Assembly (NCBI RefSeq): GCF_029892045.1
Contig: NZ_CP120367.1
Location: 930,001 to 994,000, forward strand
Reading direction: 5' to 3'
Length of the DNA: 64,000 nucleotides
DNA from: Sinorhizobium numidicum
Lineage (GTDB): Bacteria > Pseudomonadota > Alphaproteobacteria > Rhizobiales > Rhizobiaceae
This document shows, piece after piece, positions 8,404-17,162 of the stretch (within the stretch, counting starts at the first letter, position 1; each line of letters starts with the position of its first letter). The position numbers and the translations under genes were made by a program. The notes beneath the pieces were generated by a model that saw nothing but the letters and a program-made list of their open reading frames with translations, was not told the origin of the DNA and ran no database searches.

Positions 8404-9279
8404 ATGAAAGTCGAAAACTGGGAAGATCTTCGCCTGTTCTTCCACGTGGCCCAGGAAGGCGGGCTTGCGGGTGCTGCCGAGAAGACCGGTCTTAGTGCAC
8501 CGACCATCGGGCGGCGCATGCTCGCGCTTGAGCGCTCGACTGGCCGGGCGCTCTTTGTGCGCGCGAGGACGGGATACGGACTCGCACCCGACGGCCAGAT
8601 GTTGCTCGACCGCGTCTTGGCGATGCAAGCGGCGGCACAGGATATCGCCAACTGGCACGAGAAGGTGCTTTCAATGCCAATCGTGCGGGTTCTCTTAGAC
8701 AGCGCTCTATCGCACTTCACGGCAGAGAGGTTGCGACACTTTTGGACGCCCCACGACGAATTTCGGATGTGCTTCAAGAGCTCCGACGAGGACATCCATC
8801 TGACCCACCGCGATGCCGATATCGGTCTCTGCGGTCAAAGGCCGAAAACGGGCAACGTCGCGGCCCGCCGATCGGTCGCTGTCGCTTATGCGCCTTATTG
8901 TGCACAGGGTTTCGACCATCGCCGTCACTGCAATTGGGTGTCGCTCGGAACGGATGTCGCCAATCAGCCTTGGATGCGCTGGGCATTCGAGCAGTCGGAC
9001 CGGTGGATCACGAACTGGGTGAACACACCGCGAATGATGTTTGATCTGGTGAAGGCTGGAGCGGGAATTGGGGTTATGCCCTGTTTCATCGGCGACAGCG
9101 ACCCCAGCTTCGTCCGGGCGGGGCCGGTCATCGAGAAGCTCAGCCATGACCTATGGATTGTGCTACATGATGACGAACGGTCCCGAGAGGACGTGCGCAC
9201 GGTTGCAGACCGGCTTTCGGCGCTGCTGGCAGCGAACGCCTCGCTCTTTTCCGGAGGGGACGGGCGCGATCCGTTGTAG
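8404..9279 (+). CDS. LysR-family transcriptional regulator
   Basis: The 291 residues start with the LysR winged helix-turn-helix: LRLFFHVAQEGGLAGAAEKTGLSAPTIGRRM, residues about 6-40. An effector domain follows but is poorly conserved and short. PRMMFDLVKAGAGIGVMPCFIGD is the usual segment near the second half of the effector pocket. A run of Cys and His (YAPYCAQGFDHRRHCNW) in the middle is unusual and may bind a ligand or metal. The ATG at 8404 starts the conserved domain; earlier in-frame starts add only unrelated residues. Confidence 0.83.
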   Translation: MKVENWEDLRLFFHVAQEGGLAGAAEKTGLSAPTIGRRMLALERSTGRALFVRARTGYGLAPDGQMLLDRVLAMQAAAQDIANWHEKVLSMPIVRVLLDSALSHFTAERLRHFWTPHDEFRMCFKSSDEDIHLTHRDADIGLCGQRPKTGNVAARRSVAVAYAPYCAQGFDHRRHCNWVSLGTDVANQPWMRWAFEQSDRWITNWVNTPRMMFDLVKAGAGIGVMPCFIGDSDPSFVRAGPVIEKLSHDLWIVLHDDERSREDVRTVADRLSALLAANASLFSGGDGRDPL

Positions 9280-9463
9280 TGGCGGGCGGGCCTGGGGTGG
9301 CGGCCGTCCGAACCGCTGCGGCCACGGCGCCCGCTAATGGCGGCGCCCTGCGCTATCCGGCGGGCGAGACGCTCGAGCCGATTACAACGCAAGGGTCTTT
9401 CCTTCCATTCCTTCTCCCATAGGTAAGCTTTGTAGCCAAACCTCTTCAACAGGAGCGGAGTAT

Positions 9464-9625
9464 ATGTCCCTACTGATTAGCGTGCTCGTGACGTTTCTCG
9501 TCGTCGTTCTGGTGCTTTATCTCGTCAATCGGCTTCCGATGGACGGACGCACGAAGCAAATAGTACAAGTCATCGTCATTATCATCGGCGTCCTGTCACT
9601 ACTGAGATATCTGGCTTTGTTCTGA
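9464..9625 (+). CDS. Thivi_2564-type small membrane protein
   Basis: This 53-residue ORF starts MSLLISVLVTFLVVVLVLYL, followed by a short polar turn (NRLPMDGRTKQ) and a second hydrophobic helix (IVQVIVIIIGVLSLLRYL). The two-helix hairpin, size and sequence style match the small inner-membrane family annotated as Thivi_2564, whose function is unknown to me. ACAGGAGCGG lies at good distance upstream of the ATG. It stands alone between the LysR gene and a small lipoprotein gene on the other strand. Confidence 0.65.
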   Translation: MSLLISVLVTFLVVVLVLYLVNRLPMDGRTKQIVQVIVIIIGVLSLLRYLALF

Positions 9626-9768
9626 CTGCTGATCAGGTCTTGATGGGCACATTGCGCGTCATCAAGATCACTCATCGGCACGACACCTCCGCAGGTGATT
9701 GCGTCTGGTCTCACCCCATGAGGTCTTCCATGGTCGTCGGCGGAGGAGATCCGCTCTCGTCCCGAAAT

Positions 9769-10026
9769 CTATTTTGTGGTGATGCCGTGATCTGGGGCAC
9801 CGTCACTCGACCAGCAAGAGCAGGGAACGCCTGCCGGACCGGTGCCGTAAAAGCATTTGGTCAAGCGGGTGGTGCACTGGCGCGGCGTGTCTTCCGCAGC
9901 CGCCGACTTTGGCGTGCTCATATTTGGCTTGGTGCTTGCGGGCTTGGCGCCATCGGTAGATGCCGTGCATCCGGTGACGAATAACGCCAGGAGGGTTATC
10001 AGAGGCGGGATACGCTTCACACTCAT
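9769..10026 (-). CDS. Small putative lipoprotein
   Basis: This 85-residue protein has a lipoprotein-type signal, MSVKRIPPLITLLALFVTGC, with the lipobox FVTGC (Cys at residue 20). The mature part is Thr/Ser/Pro/Lys-rich (STDGAKPASTKPNMSTP) and then holds four cysteines (CTTRLTKC, CSC), suggesting disulfides. The longer in-frame start at 10080 would bury the signal, so 10026 is preferred. The ribosome-binding site is weak. The family was not recognised. Confidence 0.5.
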   Translation of the reverse strand: MSVKRIPPLITLLALFVTGCTASTDGAKPASTKPNMSTPKSAAAEDTPRQCTTRLTKCFYGTGPAGVPCSCWSSDGAPDHGITTK

Positions 10027-10499
10027 ATGATTGTCCGTTGGTTCGGTTACAGCCGCGGCTAGAAATCGGGAACCCTGCACCCGTATTCAGGACAAGGCGC
10101 GTCGTCAATTGGGAGCCGGTCTCAGCAATCGTGAAATTTGGGGCGAGAGGGTATTACCCAGAGGGGAACGTGATAGACAGGAACGTGATGCCGCGCTGCT
10201 ATCGAGCCACTTGGCGCCATGCGTGCAGCCACGGTTATCTGGCCCGGCGACGAAAAACGGTGAGGGAACGGCAGCCTTCGCCGTTAGGAAAACGCACGAT
10301 TCGAGGAGTTGACTTGGTGCTCTCGCCGCATCACCCGCGCGGCCGAAATCGCGGACGGAAACGATGCCCTCGAAGATTCGGCAATAAAGATGGCCCAAAT
10401 TTATGCGCAGCAGCGCCTGAGAGGTCAGATCGCTGCCGCTACGCGAGACTCGTGGTGGAGCCCCGATATATGACCGCCGCTCCTCGGCTCCTCCAAGGC
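10027..10499. other. 473-base stretch without a supported gene
   Basis: Open frames cross this stretch on both strands, but none shows a recognisable domain, a signal peptide or a ribosome-binding site. The plus-strand frame overlapping it also runs antisense through the exported-protein gene at 10500. It may hold the promoters of its flanking genes. Nothing specific was found. Confidence 0.4.
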
Positions 10500-10844
10500 T
10501 TAGCCTATTCGCGGGCAACCTCGACGATTTGCGAAATAGACCGTCGTGTAGTTACCACGACGGCTAACGCCATCGACGACAACCTGTCTCCGCGTCACGT
10601 CTTGTACCTCTGGGTCGCGAATTCCAAGCCTATAGGCACGACGAATCGCTTGCCGCTCGCTACAGCGCCCGCGATAGTCGTCGTCATCATAGTATCTTCG
10701 GGGGGATTCGCGAAAATCCAGATCCGGGCCGCCCGGTCCAATGTATAGGTCCAGCCCCTGCGCCGACGGCACAGACGGCAACGCGATCATGGTGCCGACG
10801 CCGACCAACACCGTTGCTAGAACCTTACCGATTGTCCTCTTCAT
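10500..10844 (-). CDS. Small exported hypothetical protein
   Basis: The 114 residues begin with a clear signal peptide (MKRTIGKVLATVLVGVGTMIALPSVPSAQG). The mature part is basic and Arg/Tyr/Asp-rich. One cysteine lies at GRCSER and one at RRGCPRIG near the C-terminus, probably disulfide-bonded. The layout, with an acidic YYDDDD patch followed by a small alpha/beta domain ending in VYFANRRGCP, is common among uncharacterised rhizobial periplasmic proteins. A GAGGAGAGAG ribosome-binding site precedes the ATG. Function unknown. Confidence 0.65.
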   Translation of the reverse strand: MKRTIGKVLATVLVGVGTMIALPSVPSAQGLDLYIGPGGPDLDFRESPRRYYDDDDYRGRCSERQAIRRAYRLGIRDPEVQDVTRRQVVVDGVSRRGNYTTVYFANRRGCPRIG

Positions 10845-11077
10845 GGCTCTCTCCTCTGATCGATTATTTAAGCGAGAGCTAATGCCATCTCAACGAAATG
10901 ATCACCAATAGGTTCCCCAGACCACGGCGCTAATTCGCAGGCGATTGCCAGCAGGTCTTTCGGTGGCAATCGCCGTCGCCGGCATTTGCGGCGTGCCTCA
11001 TCCTCGCTGAAGGACATTCTTATAAAGACGATGCAATAGACTGGGATTCATCCATCTTTTCTTATGGAATGCTCTGC

Positions 11078-12286
11078 TCACTCCCGGATGCTTCGCCTGG
11101 ATGCCAGAACGTAGAGTCCGCTGGCAAGCGTTGCGGCGGCGCAGTAGGTGATCGCACCAAGCGGCCCGAAGCCATCCACGAAGAGACCGCCCAGAACGGC
11201 CCCGCTGGCGATGGCGACCTGAAACGTCGCGACGATCAGGCCGCCGGTGCTTTCCGCATGGTCGGGGGCAGCGCGCACCATCCAAGTCTGGACAGCCACC
11301 GGCAATGCTCCGAACGCGAAGCCCCAGAGCGTCACGGAAGCCGCCGCGACGATGTCGTTCGCTCCAAAGGCCACCAATGCGAGCGCCATTGCCGCTATGA
11401 GCAGAGTGCCAAGGCTGACGGCGGCCGTGATGCTGCGCTCGATGACAAAGCCGCCTGCGAGATTGCCGAAAAAGCCGCCGACGCCATAGGCCAGCAGGAT
11501 CAACGAGATCGATTCGATACCGAATCCAGGCACCTTCTCCAGGAACGGGCGGACATAGGTGAAACCAGCGAAGTGGCCCGACACGAAGAGCAGGACGGTG
11601 ACGATGCCGATGCGGATGCTCGGCCTGCGCAGGAGGTCGAGCAGAAGCTTAGGGCTCGGCGCCGATTGCGGCGGCAGACACGGCACACTCGTAACTTGAA
11701 CCAGCAGCGTCACCGCGCCGAGCGCAGCGGCCACCCAGAAGGCGGCGCGCCATCCCCAGAGATCGCCTATATAGGCGCCGACAGGCGCGGCGCAGACCGT
11801 CGCAAGCGATACGCCGGTGAAGATGATCGACATGGCACGTGGCACGAGACGCATCGGCACGAGACGCAATGCGATGGCCGCCATCATCGACCAGAAGCCG
11901 CCAAGTCCGATGCCGAGTACGATCCGGGCGGCAAGAAGCATCGTGAGATTGGTGGCAAGCGCCGCGAGCAAGCTGGAGACGATCAGCGCAAGGCTGAAGC
12001 CCCACAGCACGAGCCGGCGATCAAAGTTGCGCGTGAAGATCGCAATGGTCGGCGCCGCGATGGCGCCGACGACAGCGGTCGCCGTGACAGCTTGCCCGGC
12101 CGTACCGTCGCTGATGCCGAGATCGGCCGCCATCGGCGTCAGGATACTGGCCGGGAGAAACTCCGCGGTGACGAGACCGAACACGCCAAGCGCTAGCGAC
12201 ACGACGCCGGCCCAGGCGGGATCGCTTCGCTCTTCGCCCGCCGCCGGTGAAAGTCCGGCCTCCAGGATTGTAGCTGTTTGTGACAT
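11078..12286 (-). CDS. MFS efflux transporter (DHA1 family, NepI/AraJ-like)
   Basis: This 402-residue inner-membrane protein has about 12 predicted spans in two halves. The first half contains the DHA1 signature LGVFGLVTAEFLPASILTPMA and the motif-A-like loop FTRNFDRRLVLWG. IVLGIGLGGFWSMMAAIALRLVP is typical of the purine-nucleoside and arabinose exporter branch, where the region after TM4 carries the motif-C-like GGFWS. It would export a small metabolite or drug by proton antiport. It is divergent from the AraC-type gene at 12361 with only 74 bases between, so that regulator very likely controls it. Confidence 0.85.
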   Translation of the reverse strand: MSQTATILEAGLSPAAGEERSDPAWAGVVSLALGVFGLVTAEFLPASILTPMAADLGISDGTAGQAVTATAVVGAIAAPTIAIFTRNFDRRLVLWGFSLALIVSSLLAALATNLTMLLAARIVLGIGLGGFWSMMAAIALRLVPMRLVPRAMSIIFTGVSLATVCAAPVGAYIGDLWGWRAAFWVAAALGAVTLLVQVTSVPCLPPQSAPSPKLLLDLLRRPSIRIGIVTVLLFVSGHFAGFTYVRPFLEKVPGFGIESISLILLAYGVGGFFGNLAGGFVIERSITAAVSLGTLLIAAMALALVAFGANDIVAAASVTLWGFAFGALPVAVQTWMVRAAPDHAESTGGLIVATFQVAIASGAVLGGLFVDGFGPLGAITYCAAATLASGLYVLASRRSIRE

Positions 12287-12360
12287 ATGAGCAGGCTCCG
12301 CTATGGGTCTGCTTTAGATAGGCCGTGACGCATTGGACATTCCATGTTAGAAATTCTGTA

Positions 12361-13347
12361 ATGCTTGATCATTCGTCCAAATATGCGGCTGACTCCTCGG
12401 GAGATTCCCTGACCGACATGCTGAGGGGCCTGCGCCTTGACGGCGTCGACTACGGCCGCTGCGAACTGGCCGCGCCATGGGGCATTTTCTTTCCGGCGCA
12501 GGAGGCGGCGCGATTCCACTTCATCTGCGGCGCCTGCTGGTTGCGCGTTCCGGACGGCGAATGGATCGAGTTGAAACGTGGAGACGCCGTGCTTCTCCCA
12601 CGTGGCGGCGAGCACGCGTTGGCGAGTTCACCCGGTGAGAAGCTGTCTCCTCTCGAGGCATACTCGGTTCAAGAGGTGTGCAAATGCGTCTACGACGTCT
12701 GCGGAGGCGGGCGAGGACCGAGCACAATTTTGTTCTGCGGGAGCCTGAAGTTCAATCTGGATGCCATGCAACCGCTGTTGCGCATGATGCCCGAGGTTAT
12801 GCGCATCGACGCGCTCACCGCCAGCGAGCCGGCGATCCCGCACCTGCTCGATGCCATGGCGCGGGAGGTCGGCGCCAGCCGCGTCGGCTCAGGCGGCGTA
12901 CTGGCGCGGCTTGCCGATGTGCTGGCCGCCCTGATCATACGCTCCTGGGTGGAGAACGGATGCGGCGACACGAGCGGCTGGATGGCGGCGGTGCGGCATC
13001 CAGGCATAGGGCGCGTCATGGCGGCGATTCATCTCGATCCCGAGAAGAACTGGACCGTAGGCTCGCTCGCCAAAGTGATGGGGGCCTCCCGCTCCGGCTT
13101 CGCCCAACTGTTTGCTTCGGTGGTCGGAGAGACGCCGGCACGCTACCTGACGCAAGTGCGCATGCACCAGGCGCGGCAGTGGCTAACCCGCGATCGCATG
13201 CGCATCTCCGTCGCAGCGCGGCGTCTTGGCTATGACTCAGAAGCAGCCTTCAGCCGCGCCTTCAAGCGCGTTATCGGCGTGCCGCCAAGCCACTATCGAA
13301 GCGCAGAGCCTTCGGCACCGGCAACATTCGGCATTGGTGCTGATTGA
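12361..13347 (+). CDS. AraC-family regulator with cupin sensor domain
   Basis: The 328-residue regulator has an N-terminal cupin domain (about residues 20-190). Its core reads GVDYGRCELAAPWGIFFP, FHFICGACWLRV and LKRGDAVLLPRGGEHAL, with CKCVYDVCGG later. The C-terminal part holds two AraC helix-turn-helix motifs (about 220-315): WTVGSLAKVMGASRSGFAQLF and ISVAARRLGYDSEAAFSRAFKR. The type (cupin_6 AraC) often controls a divergent MFS or oxidoreductase gene, as here. The ATG at 12361 starts the conserved part; the upstream in-frame ATG at 12325 is an alternative. Confidence 0.85.
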   Translation: MLDHSSKYAADSSGDSLTDMLRGLRLDGVDYGRCELAAPWGIFFPAQEAARFHFICGACWLRVPDGEWIELKRGDAVLLPRGGEHALASSPGEKLSPLEAYSVQEVCKCVYDVCGGGRGPSTILFCGSLKFNLDAMQPLLRMMPEVMRIDALTASEPAIPHLLDAMAREVGASRVGSGGVLARLADVLAALIIRSWVENGCGDTSGWMAAVRHPGIGRVMAAIHLDPEKNWTVGSLAKVMGASRSGFAQLFASVVGETPARYLTQVRMHQARQWLTRDRMRISVAARRLGYDSEAAFSRAFKRVIGVPPSHYRSAEPSAPATFGIGAD

Positions 13348-13448
13348 TCTTCGACGGCTCCAATCGGCAAACCCGGGCGATCTCAGGAACTGCAGCCCTT
13401 CGATGCTTGTCCGGTCTCATCTACCTGTTGTTAAGATCGGTCCCCCTA

Positions 13449-13552
13449 CTGCATGTTCCCTTAAATCGGAACCGATTTAAGGGCGAAAACATGCAGCGAT
13501 TCAAAGTGCTACAGCGGCCTTAGTGCGTCTGAAAAGACGCACGGCGCTGTAG
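13449..13552. repeat. RIME-like intergenic palindromic repeat, copy 1
   Basis: The element has two palindromes. The first is CTGCATGTT (13449-13457) with AACATGCAG (13488-13496), enclosing CCCTTAAATCGG (13458-13469) with CCGATTTAAGGG (13472-13483). The second is CTACAGCG (13509-13516) with CGCTGTAG (13545-13552), enclosing GTGCGTCT (13523-13530) with AGACGCAC (13535-13542). Two diverged copies lie near 48.1 kb and 54.4 kb. Size and structure fit the roughly 108-bp RIME elements described from rhizobia. This copy is the most intact. Confidence 0.8.
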
Positions 13553-14026
13553 GACAGCGGACCCTGGCTGCGCGTCGGCGCGCTAGGTGACGATGACCAC
13601 CACCTCTCAGTGTCCAAGGCTCGATGATAACTATTCGGCCGTGCGCCAGCACGAAGAACAAATAGCCCTCATACGCCGGCACGATCTCTGGGTTGCCCCA
13701 CCTTGAACATCAGGCTGCTGCTGCTGGTCAGGCTGTTGCCCTGTTCCATGCCAGTTTGCGGGCATTCCGCACCACAAGCCGGAACTTACATTGCGTTGGG
13801 TTTTGCACGTTCGATTTTGCAGGAAACATGTGCCGCCGCACCTCTTCCGGCCAGGGACAGTTGCATCGATTCTGTTTGCTTCGCCTATTTGTACGCATCC
13901 GGCCGGCAGACCAGCGAACCGTACTCCAGGGACGGAACAAGAGTCGCTCTCGACAATTGTCTCAACAGAACTTGCGTATAAACGGAGGCACATGGCGGGC
14001 TGCTTCCCTCGATAGGAGTTTTCGCA
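13553..14026. other. 474-base stretch without a supported gene
   Basis: The sequence is less GC-rich than its surroundings. It contains several overlapping short frames on both strands, none with a domain or consistent codon use. One plus-strand frame (13703-13981) begins with a hydrophobic segment but continues as Cys-rich low-similarity sequence, so it may be a decayed gene. The last bases hold the ribosome-binding site of the glycosyltransferase gene (TAGGAG before 14027). Confidence 0.4.
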
Positions 14027-15121
14027 ATGAAGATTGCGCAGATTGCACCACTTGCGGAGCGAGTTCCGCCCAAGCTTTATGGAGGTACTGAACGAATTGT
14101 TTCCTATCTCACCGAGGAATTGGTCCGGCAAGGTCATGACGTAACTCTCTTTGCCAGCGGCGACTCGCTCACGAAAGCCAAACTGGTGCCATGTTCCGAG
14201 GTCGCACTGAGGCTCAACGCGGCCGTAAGCGATCCGATTCCTCATCTAGCCGCTATGATCGAGGAGGTTCGCCGCCACGCGCAGGAGTTCGACGTGTTGC
14301 ACTTCCATATCGAATTTCTGCATTTCCCTTTGATCAGGGATTTCGCCGATCGCACCGTCACGACGCTTCACGGCCGTCTCGATCTGCCTGACCTTCAGCC
14401 CTTCTATCGCGCTTTTCCTGAAATTCCGGTGGTGTCCATTTCGAATGACCAGCGGCAGCCGATGCCCCCCGTCAACTGGAGAGGAACCGTCTATCATGGC
14501 CTGGACGAGAATGTCTTGCCGTTCACCGAAAAGCCTCACAGCGGCTATCTGGCGTTCCTCGGGCGCATTTCGCCGGAGAAGGGGGCCGATCGTGCCATCG
14601 AGATCGCCGATCGAGTCGGGATGCGCTTGAAGATCGCCGCGAAGGTGGACACGCAAGATAAGTGTTATTGGCAAACCGTGATCGAACCCATGGTGGCGAG
14701 CCATCCCAACGTCGAATACATGGGCGAGATAGACGAACGTGAGAAAGCCGACTTCCTCGGCAATGCAGCCGCGATGCTTTTTCCGATCGATTGGCCCGAA
14801 CCGTTCGGCCTGGTGATGATTGAATCGATGGCATGTGGCACCCCTGTGCTCGCCTTTCGTTGCGGTTCGGCGCCAGAGGTGATCGACGACGGTGTCTCGG
14901 GAATCTTGGTCGATACGATGCCCGAAGCGATCGAGAAGCTGGAAGCGGTGCTAAGCCTCGACAGGCGAAAGGTTCGCGGTGCCTTCGAAAGGCGCTTTAC
15001 CGCCGAGCGCATGACCCAGGACTATTTGGAAATCTACCGCAACCTCCCTGGCGTTTGCAGGCAGGCAGCCGCGGCTCATGCGCCTGAAGAAGAAAGTATC
15101 GCCCTGAAGGTCGCGTGGTGA
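14027..15121 (+). CDS. Glycosyltransferase family 4
   Basis: This 364-residue GT-B retaining glycosyltransferase has the N-terminal acceptor domain start KIAQIAPLAERVPPKLYGGTERIVSYL, with the glycine loop YGGTE. The C-terminal donor domain contains FLGRISPEKGADRAIEIA and the catalytic/donor motif EPFGLVMIES (E-x7-E), followed by GTPVLAFRCGSAPEVIDDGVSG. The YGGTE start is typical of rhizobial GT4 proteins annotated as involved in polysaccharide or glycolipid synthesis. Acceptor and product cannot be told. TAGGAG precedes the ATG. It converges on the LysR gene with four bases between. Confidence 0.9.
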   Translation: MKIAQIAPLAERVPPKLYGGTERIVSYLTEELVRQGHDVTLFASGDSLTKAKLVPCSEVALRLNAAVSDPIPHLAAMIEEVRRHAQEFDVLHFHIEFLHFPLIRDFADRTVTTLHGRLDLPDLQPFYRAFPEIPVVSISNDQRQPMPPVNWRGTVYHGLDENVLPFTEKPHSGYLAFLGRISPEKGADRAIEIADRVGMRLKIAAKVDTQDKCYWQTVIEPMVASHPNVEYMGEIDEREKADFLGNAAAMLFPIDWPEPFGLVMIESMACGTPVLAFRCGSAPEVIDDGVSGILVDTMPEAIEKLEAVLSLDRRKVRGAFERRFTAERMTQDYLEIYRNLPGVCRQAAAAHAPEEESIALKVAW

Positions 15122-15125
15122 GCCG

Positions 15126-16040
15126 TCAAGGCGCAATGGAACCGTTGTTTGCGACAGTTGCGATTCGCTCTCGCAGCCAGCGCTGAACCGGGTGCGTCGT
15201 CGTCCTGTCGTGCCAAACCATAGCTATCTCGAAGCCCGGAACGGCTATCGGCGGCTCCAGGATCTGCAGCTGATCCGAGCGATCGCGTGCAATTCGATGG
15301 GGAACCAGCGCGATCATGTCCGACCGTACGATGATCTCCGGAACAATAAGAAAACCGGGAGCGGATAGAACGACGCGGCGGCTACGGCCTGCTGCTTCGA
15401 GCGCCACGTCGGTCGCCCCGATAAAACCACCGCCCTGAGGGGAGACAACCACATGATCGAGTGCGCAGAATACATCGAGGTCGATGCTTCCCTGCACGAC
15501 CGGGTGATCGGAGCGCGCAATCGCAACGTACCGTTCACGAAACAGTTTTCTCATGCGCAGCAGTTCAGGCGCGCTCTCCGGCGTCATGAGCGCCAGATCC
15601 ACTTCGCCTCGCTCCATCTGAGCCGTTAGCGCCGATGCATCGATGGTCCGCCAAACGATCCTCACTCCTGGTGCCTCGGTCCGAAACACTCGGGCAAGAC
15701 GCATCAGGATTGAATACTGGCCATAGTCACTTGCTGAGATCGTTATCGTAGCGACCGCGCTGGACGGATCAAATGGGGTGCCTTCCGCGACGACCCGGCG
15801 AACTGCTTCCAATGCTTCATGAAGTGGCGCCTGCAGCTCCAGCGCGCGTTGAGTCGGCACCATGCCGCGCTGGGCCGGCAACAGCAACTGGTCCTCGAGG
15901 ATCTCCCTCAACCGCGTGAGCCGCGCAGATAGTGCCGGTTGGCTCAGGTTCAGCCGCTTGGCGGCACGCGTGACGTTTCGCTCGGCGAGCAGCGTGTCCA
16001 GCGTGACGAGCAGGTTCAGATCGAGCCGTTCGATATCCAT
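15126..16040 (-). CDS. LysR-family transcriptional regulator (NodD/LinR-like branch)
   Basis: This 304-residue regulator has the helix-turn-helix LAERNVTRAAKRLNLSQPALSARLTRLREILED and an effector domain with the lines MERGEVDLALMTPE and FIVPEIIVRSDMIALVPHRIA. The LNLLVTLDTLLAERNVTRAA start is typical of the NodD/NahR/LinR branch, which often responds to aromatic compounds. It is divergent from the quinone reductase at 16187, with 146 bases between, and is the likely activator of that gene. A small palindrome ATTTCAGAAAT at 16070-16080 in the gap could be part of its site. Confidence 0.87.
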   Translation of the reverse strand: MDIERLDLNLLVTLDTLLAERNVTRAAKRLNLSQPALSARLTRLREILEDQLLLPAQRGMVPTQRALELQAPLHEALEAVRRVVAEGTPFDPSSAVATITISASDYGQYSILMRLARVFRTEAPGVRIVWRTIDASALTAQMERGEVDLALMTPESAPELLRMRKLFRERYVAIARSDHPVVQGSIDLDVFCALDHVVVSPQGGGFIGATDVALEAAGRSRRVVLSAPGFLIVPEIIVRSDMIALVPHRIARDRSDQLQILEPPIAVPGFEIAMVWHDRTTTHPVQRWLRERIATVANNGSIAP

Positions 16041-16186
16041 GAAAATTATACCAACGCATCAAAACTTCGATTTCAGAAATAGCAGTGGGAGGCCCACATG
16101 ATCAATCCTGGGATTCAAGGGTGACGAGGCGGGTGCATCGCCATCACCAAACCCAACCCAAAGAAACTGATCGAGGAACATACTGA

Positions 16187-17029
16187 ATGAGCAACATTCT
16201 CATCGTCCATGCGCATCCGGAACCGAAATCGCTAACCAGCGCGCTGAAGGATTTGGCTGTCGACACCCTCACCGCCCAAGGGCATACAGTGCGGGTCTCC
16301 GATCTCTATCAGTCCGGCTGGAAAGCGGTCGCGGATCGAGGGGATTTCATCGAGCAAGGTCGACCGGACCGTCTCAGCTACGTAGCCGAATCGCGCCATG
16401 CTTTTGCTTCAGGTACCCAGTCCCCTGACATAGATGCCGAGCAGCGAAAGCTACTATGGGCGGACGCCGTTCTATTGAGTTTTCCAATGTGGTGGTTTGG
16501 CATGCCTGCCATTTTGAAAGGCTGGGTTGACCGGGTCTTCGCATATGGCTTCGCCTATGGAGTCGGTGTCCACGGCGGCGAGAGATGGGGCGATCGCTAC
16601 GGAGAAGGCGTCCTCAGCGGACGCCGCGCCATGCTCACCGTGACGATTGGCGGCCGCGAGCCTCACTATGGCGCGCGCGGAGTGAATGGCCGACTCGACG
16701 ACCTCCTTTGGCCCATTCAGCATGGCGTTCTCTTCTACCCGGGTCTTGAAGTCGTTCCGCCCTTCGCCGTTTACCAGAGTGATCGGCTGGCGGACACCGA
16801 ATGGCCAGCCGTCGCTGACGCCTATAAGCGCCGCATCGCCGGCCTCTTCAATGACAGGCCAATCGCGTTCCGCACTCAGAATGGCGGCCACTATGATGGC
16901 CAGCAGGTCCTGAAGCCGGGTCTGGGTGCCAGCGAGAGCGGCACGCGTATCCACCTCGTTCAGCCAGGCGATCCCGAGGAGGTTCTCGATGGCCCTGTAC
17001 CGGACCGCATTGCACTCGGCGCCCGATAA
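16187..17029 (+). CDS. NAD(P)H dehydrogenase (quinone), flavodoxin fold
   Basis: The 280 residues match the NQO1/MdaB-type FMN/FAD quinone reductases. ILIVHAHPEPKSLTSALKDLA near the start binds the flavin phosphate. WADAVLLSFPMWWFGMPAILKGWVDRVFAYGFAYG is the central flavin/quinone segment, and GRRAMLTVTIGG follows. It performs two-electron reduction of quinones, avoiding semiquinone radicals. GAGGAAC precedes the ATG at 16187. The divergent LysR gene suggests induction by a quinone or aromatic compound. Confidence 0.88.
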   Translation: MSNILIVHAHPEPKSLTSALKDLAVDTLTAQGHTVRVSDLYQSGWKAVADRGDFIEQGRPDRLSYVAESRHAFASGTQSPDIDAEQRKLLWADAVLLSFPMWWFGMPAILKGWVDRVFAYGFAYGVGVHGGERWGDRYGEGVLSGRRAMLTVTIGGREPHYGARGVNGRLDDLLWPIQHGVLFYPGLEVVPPFAVYQSDRLADTEWPAVADAYKRRIAGLFNDRPIAFRTQNGGHYDGQQVLKPGLGASESGTRIHLVQPGDPEEVLDGPVPDRIALGAR

Positions 17030-17162
17030 TCAGGGGCGAAAGATGCTGGCGCGGGACTGACGGCGCCGCCTTCGACCTAAAACACGATTGAGGTCGCGGG
17101 AAGTCATGGTTTCTGTGATGATGTAAGAAACTATACCTCCCGCCACTCTCATCGTATCCTTC

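Noticed and set aside
10038..10748. A 236-codon plus-strand frame
   Set aside because: Its second half is antisense to the exported-protein gene with a clear signal peptide; there is no domain or ribosome-binding site.
11069..12196. A 375-codon plus-strand frame opposite the MFS transporter
   Set aside because: The translation is hydrophilic and charged throughout, as expected of the complement of a membrane protein gene, with no family similarity.
13631..14245. A 204-codon minus-strand frame overlapping the glycosyltransferase start
   Set aside because: It runs antisense into the GT4 gene and shows no domain; composition is unlike the neighbouring genes.
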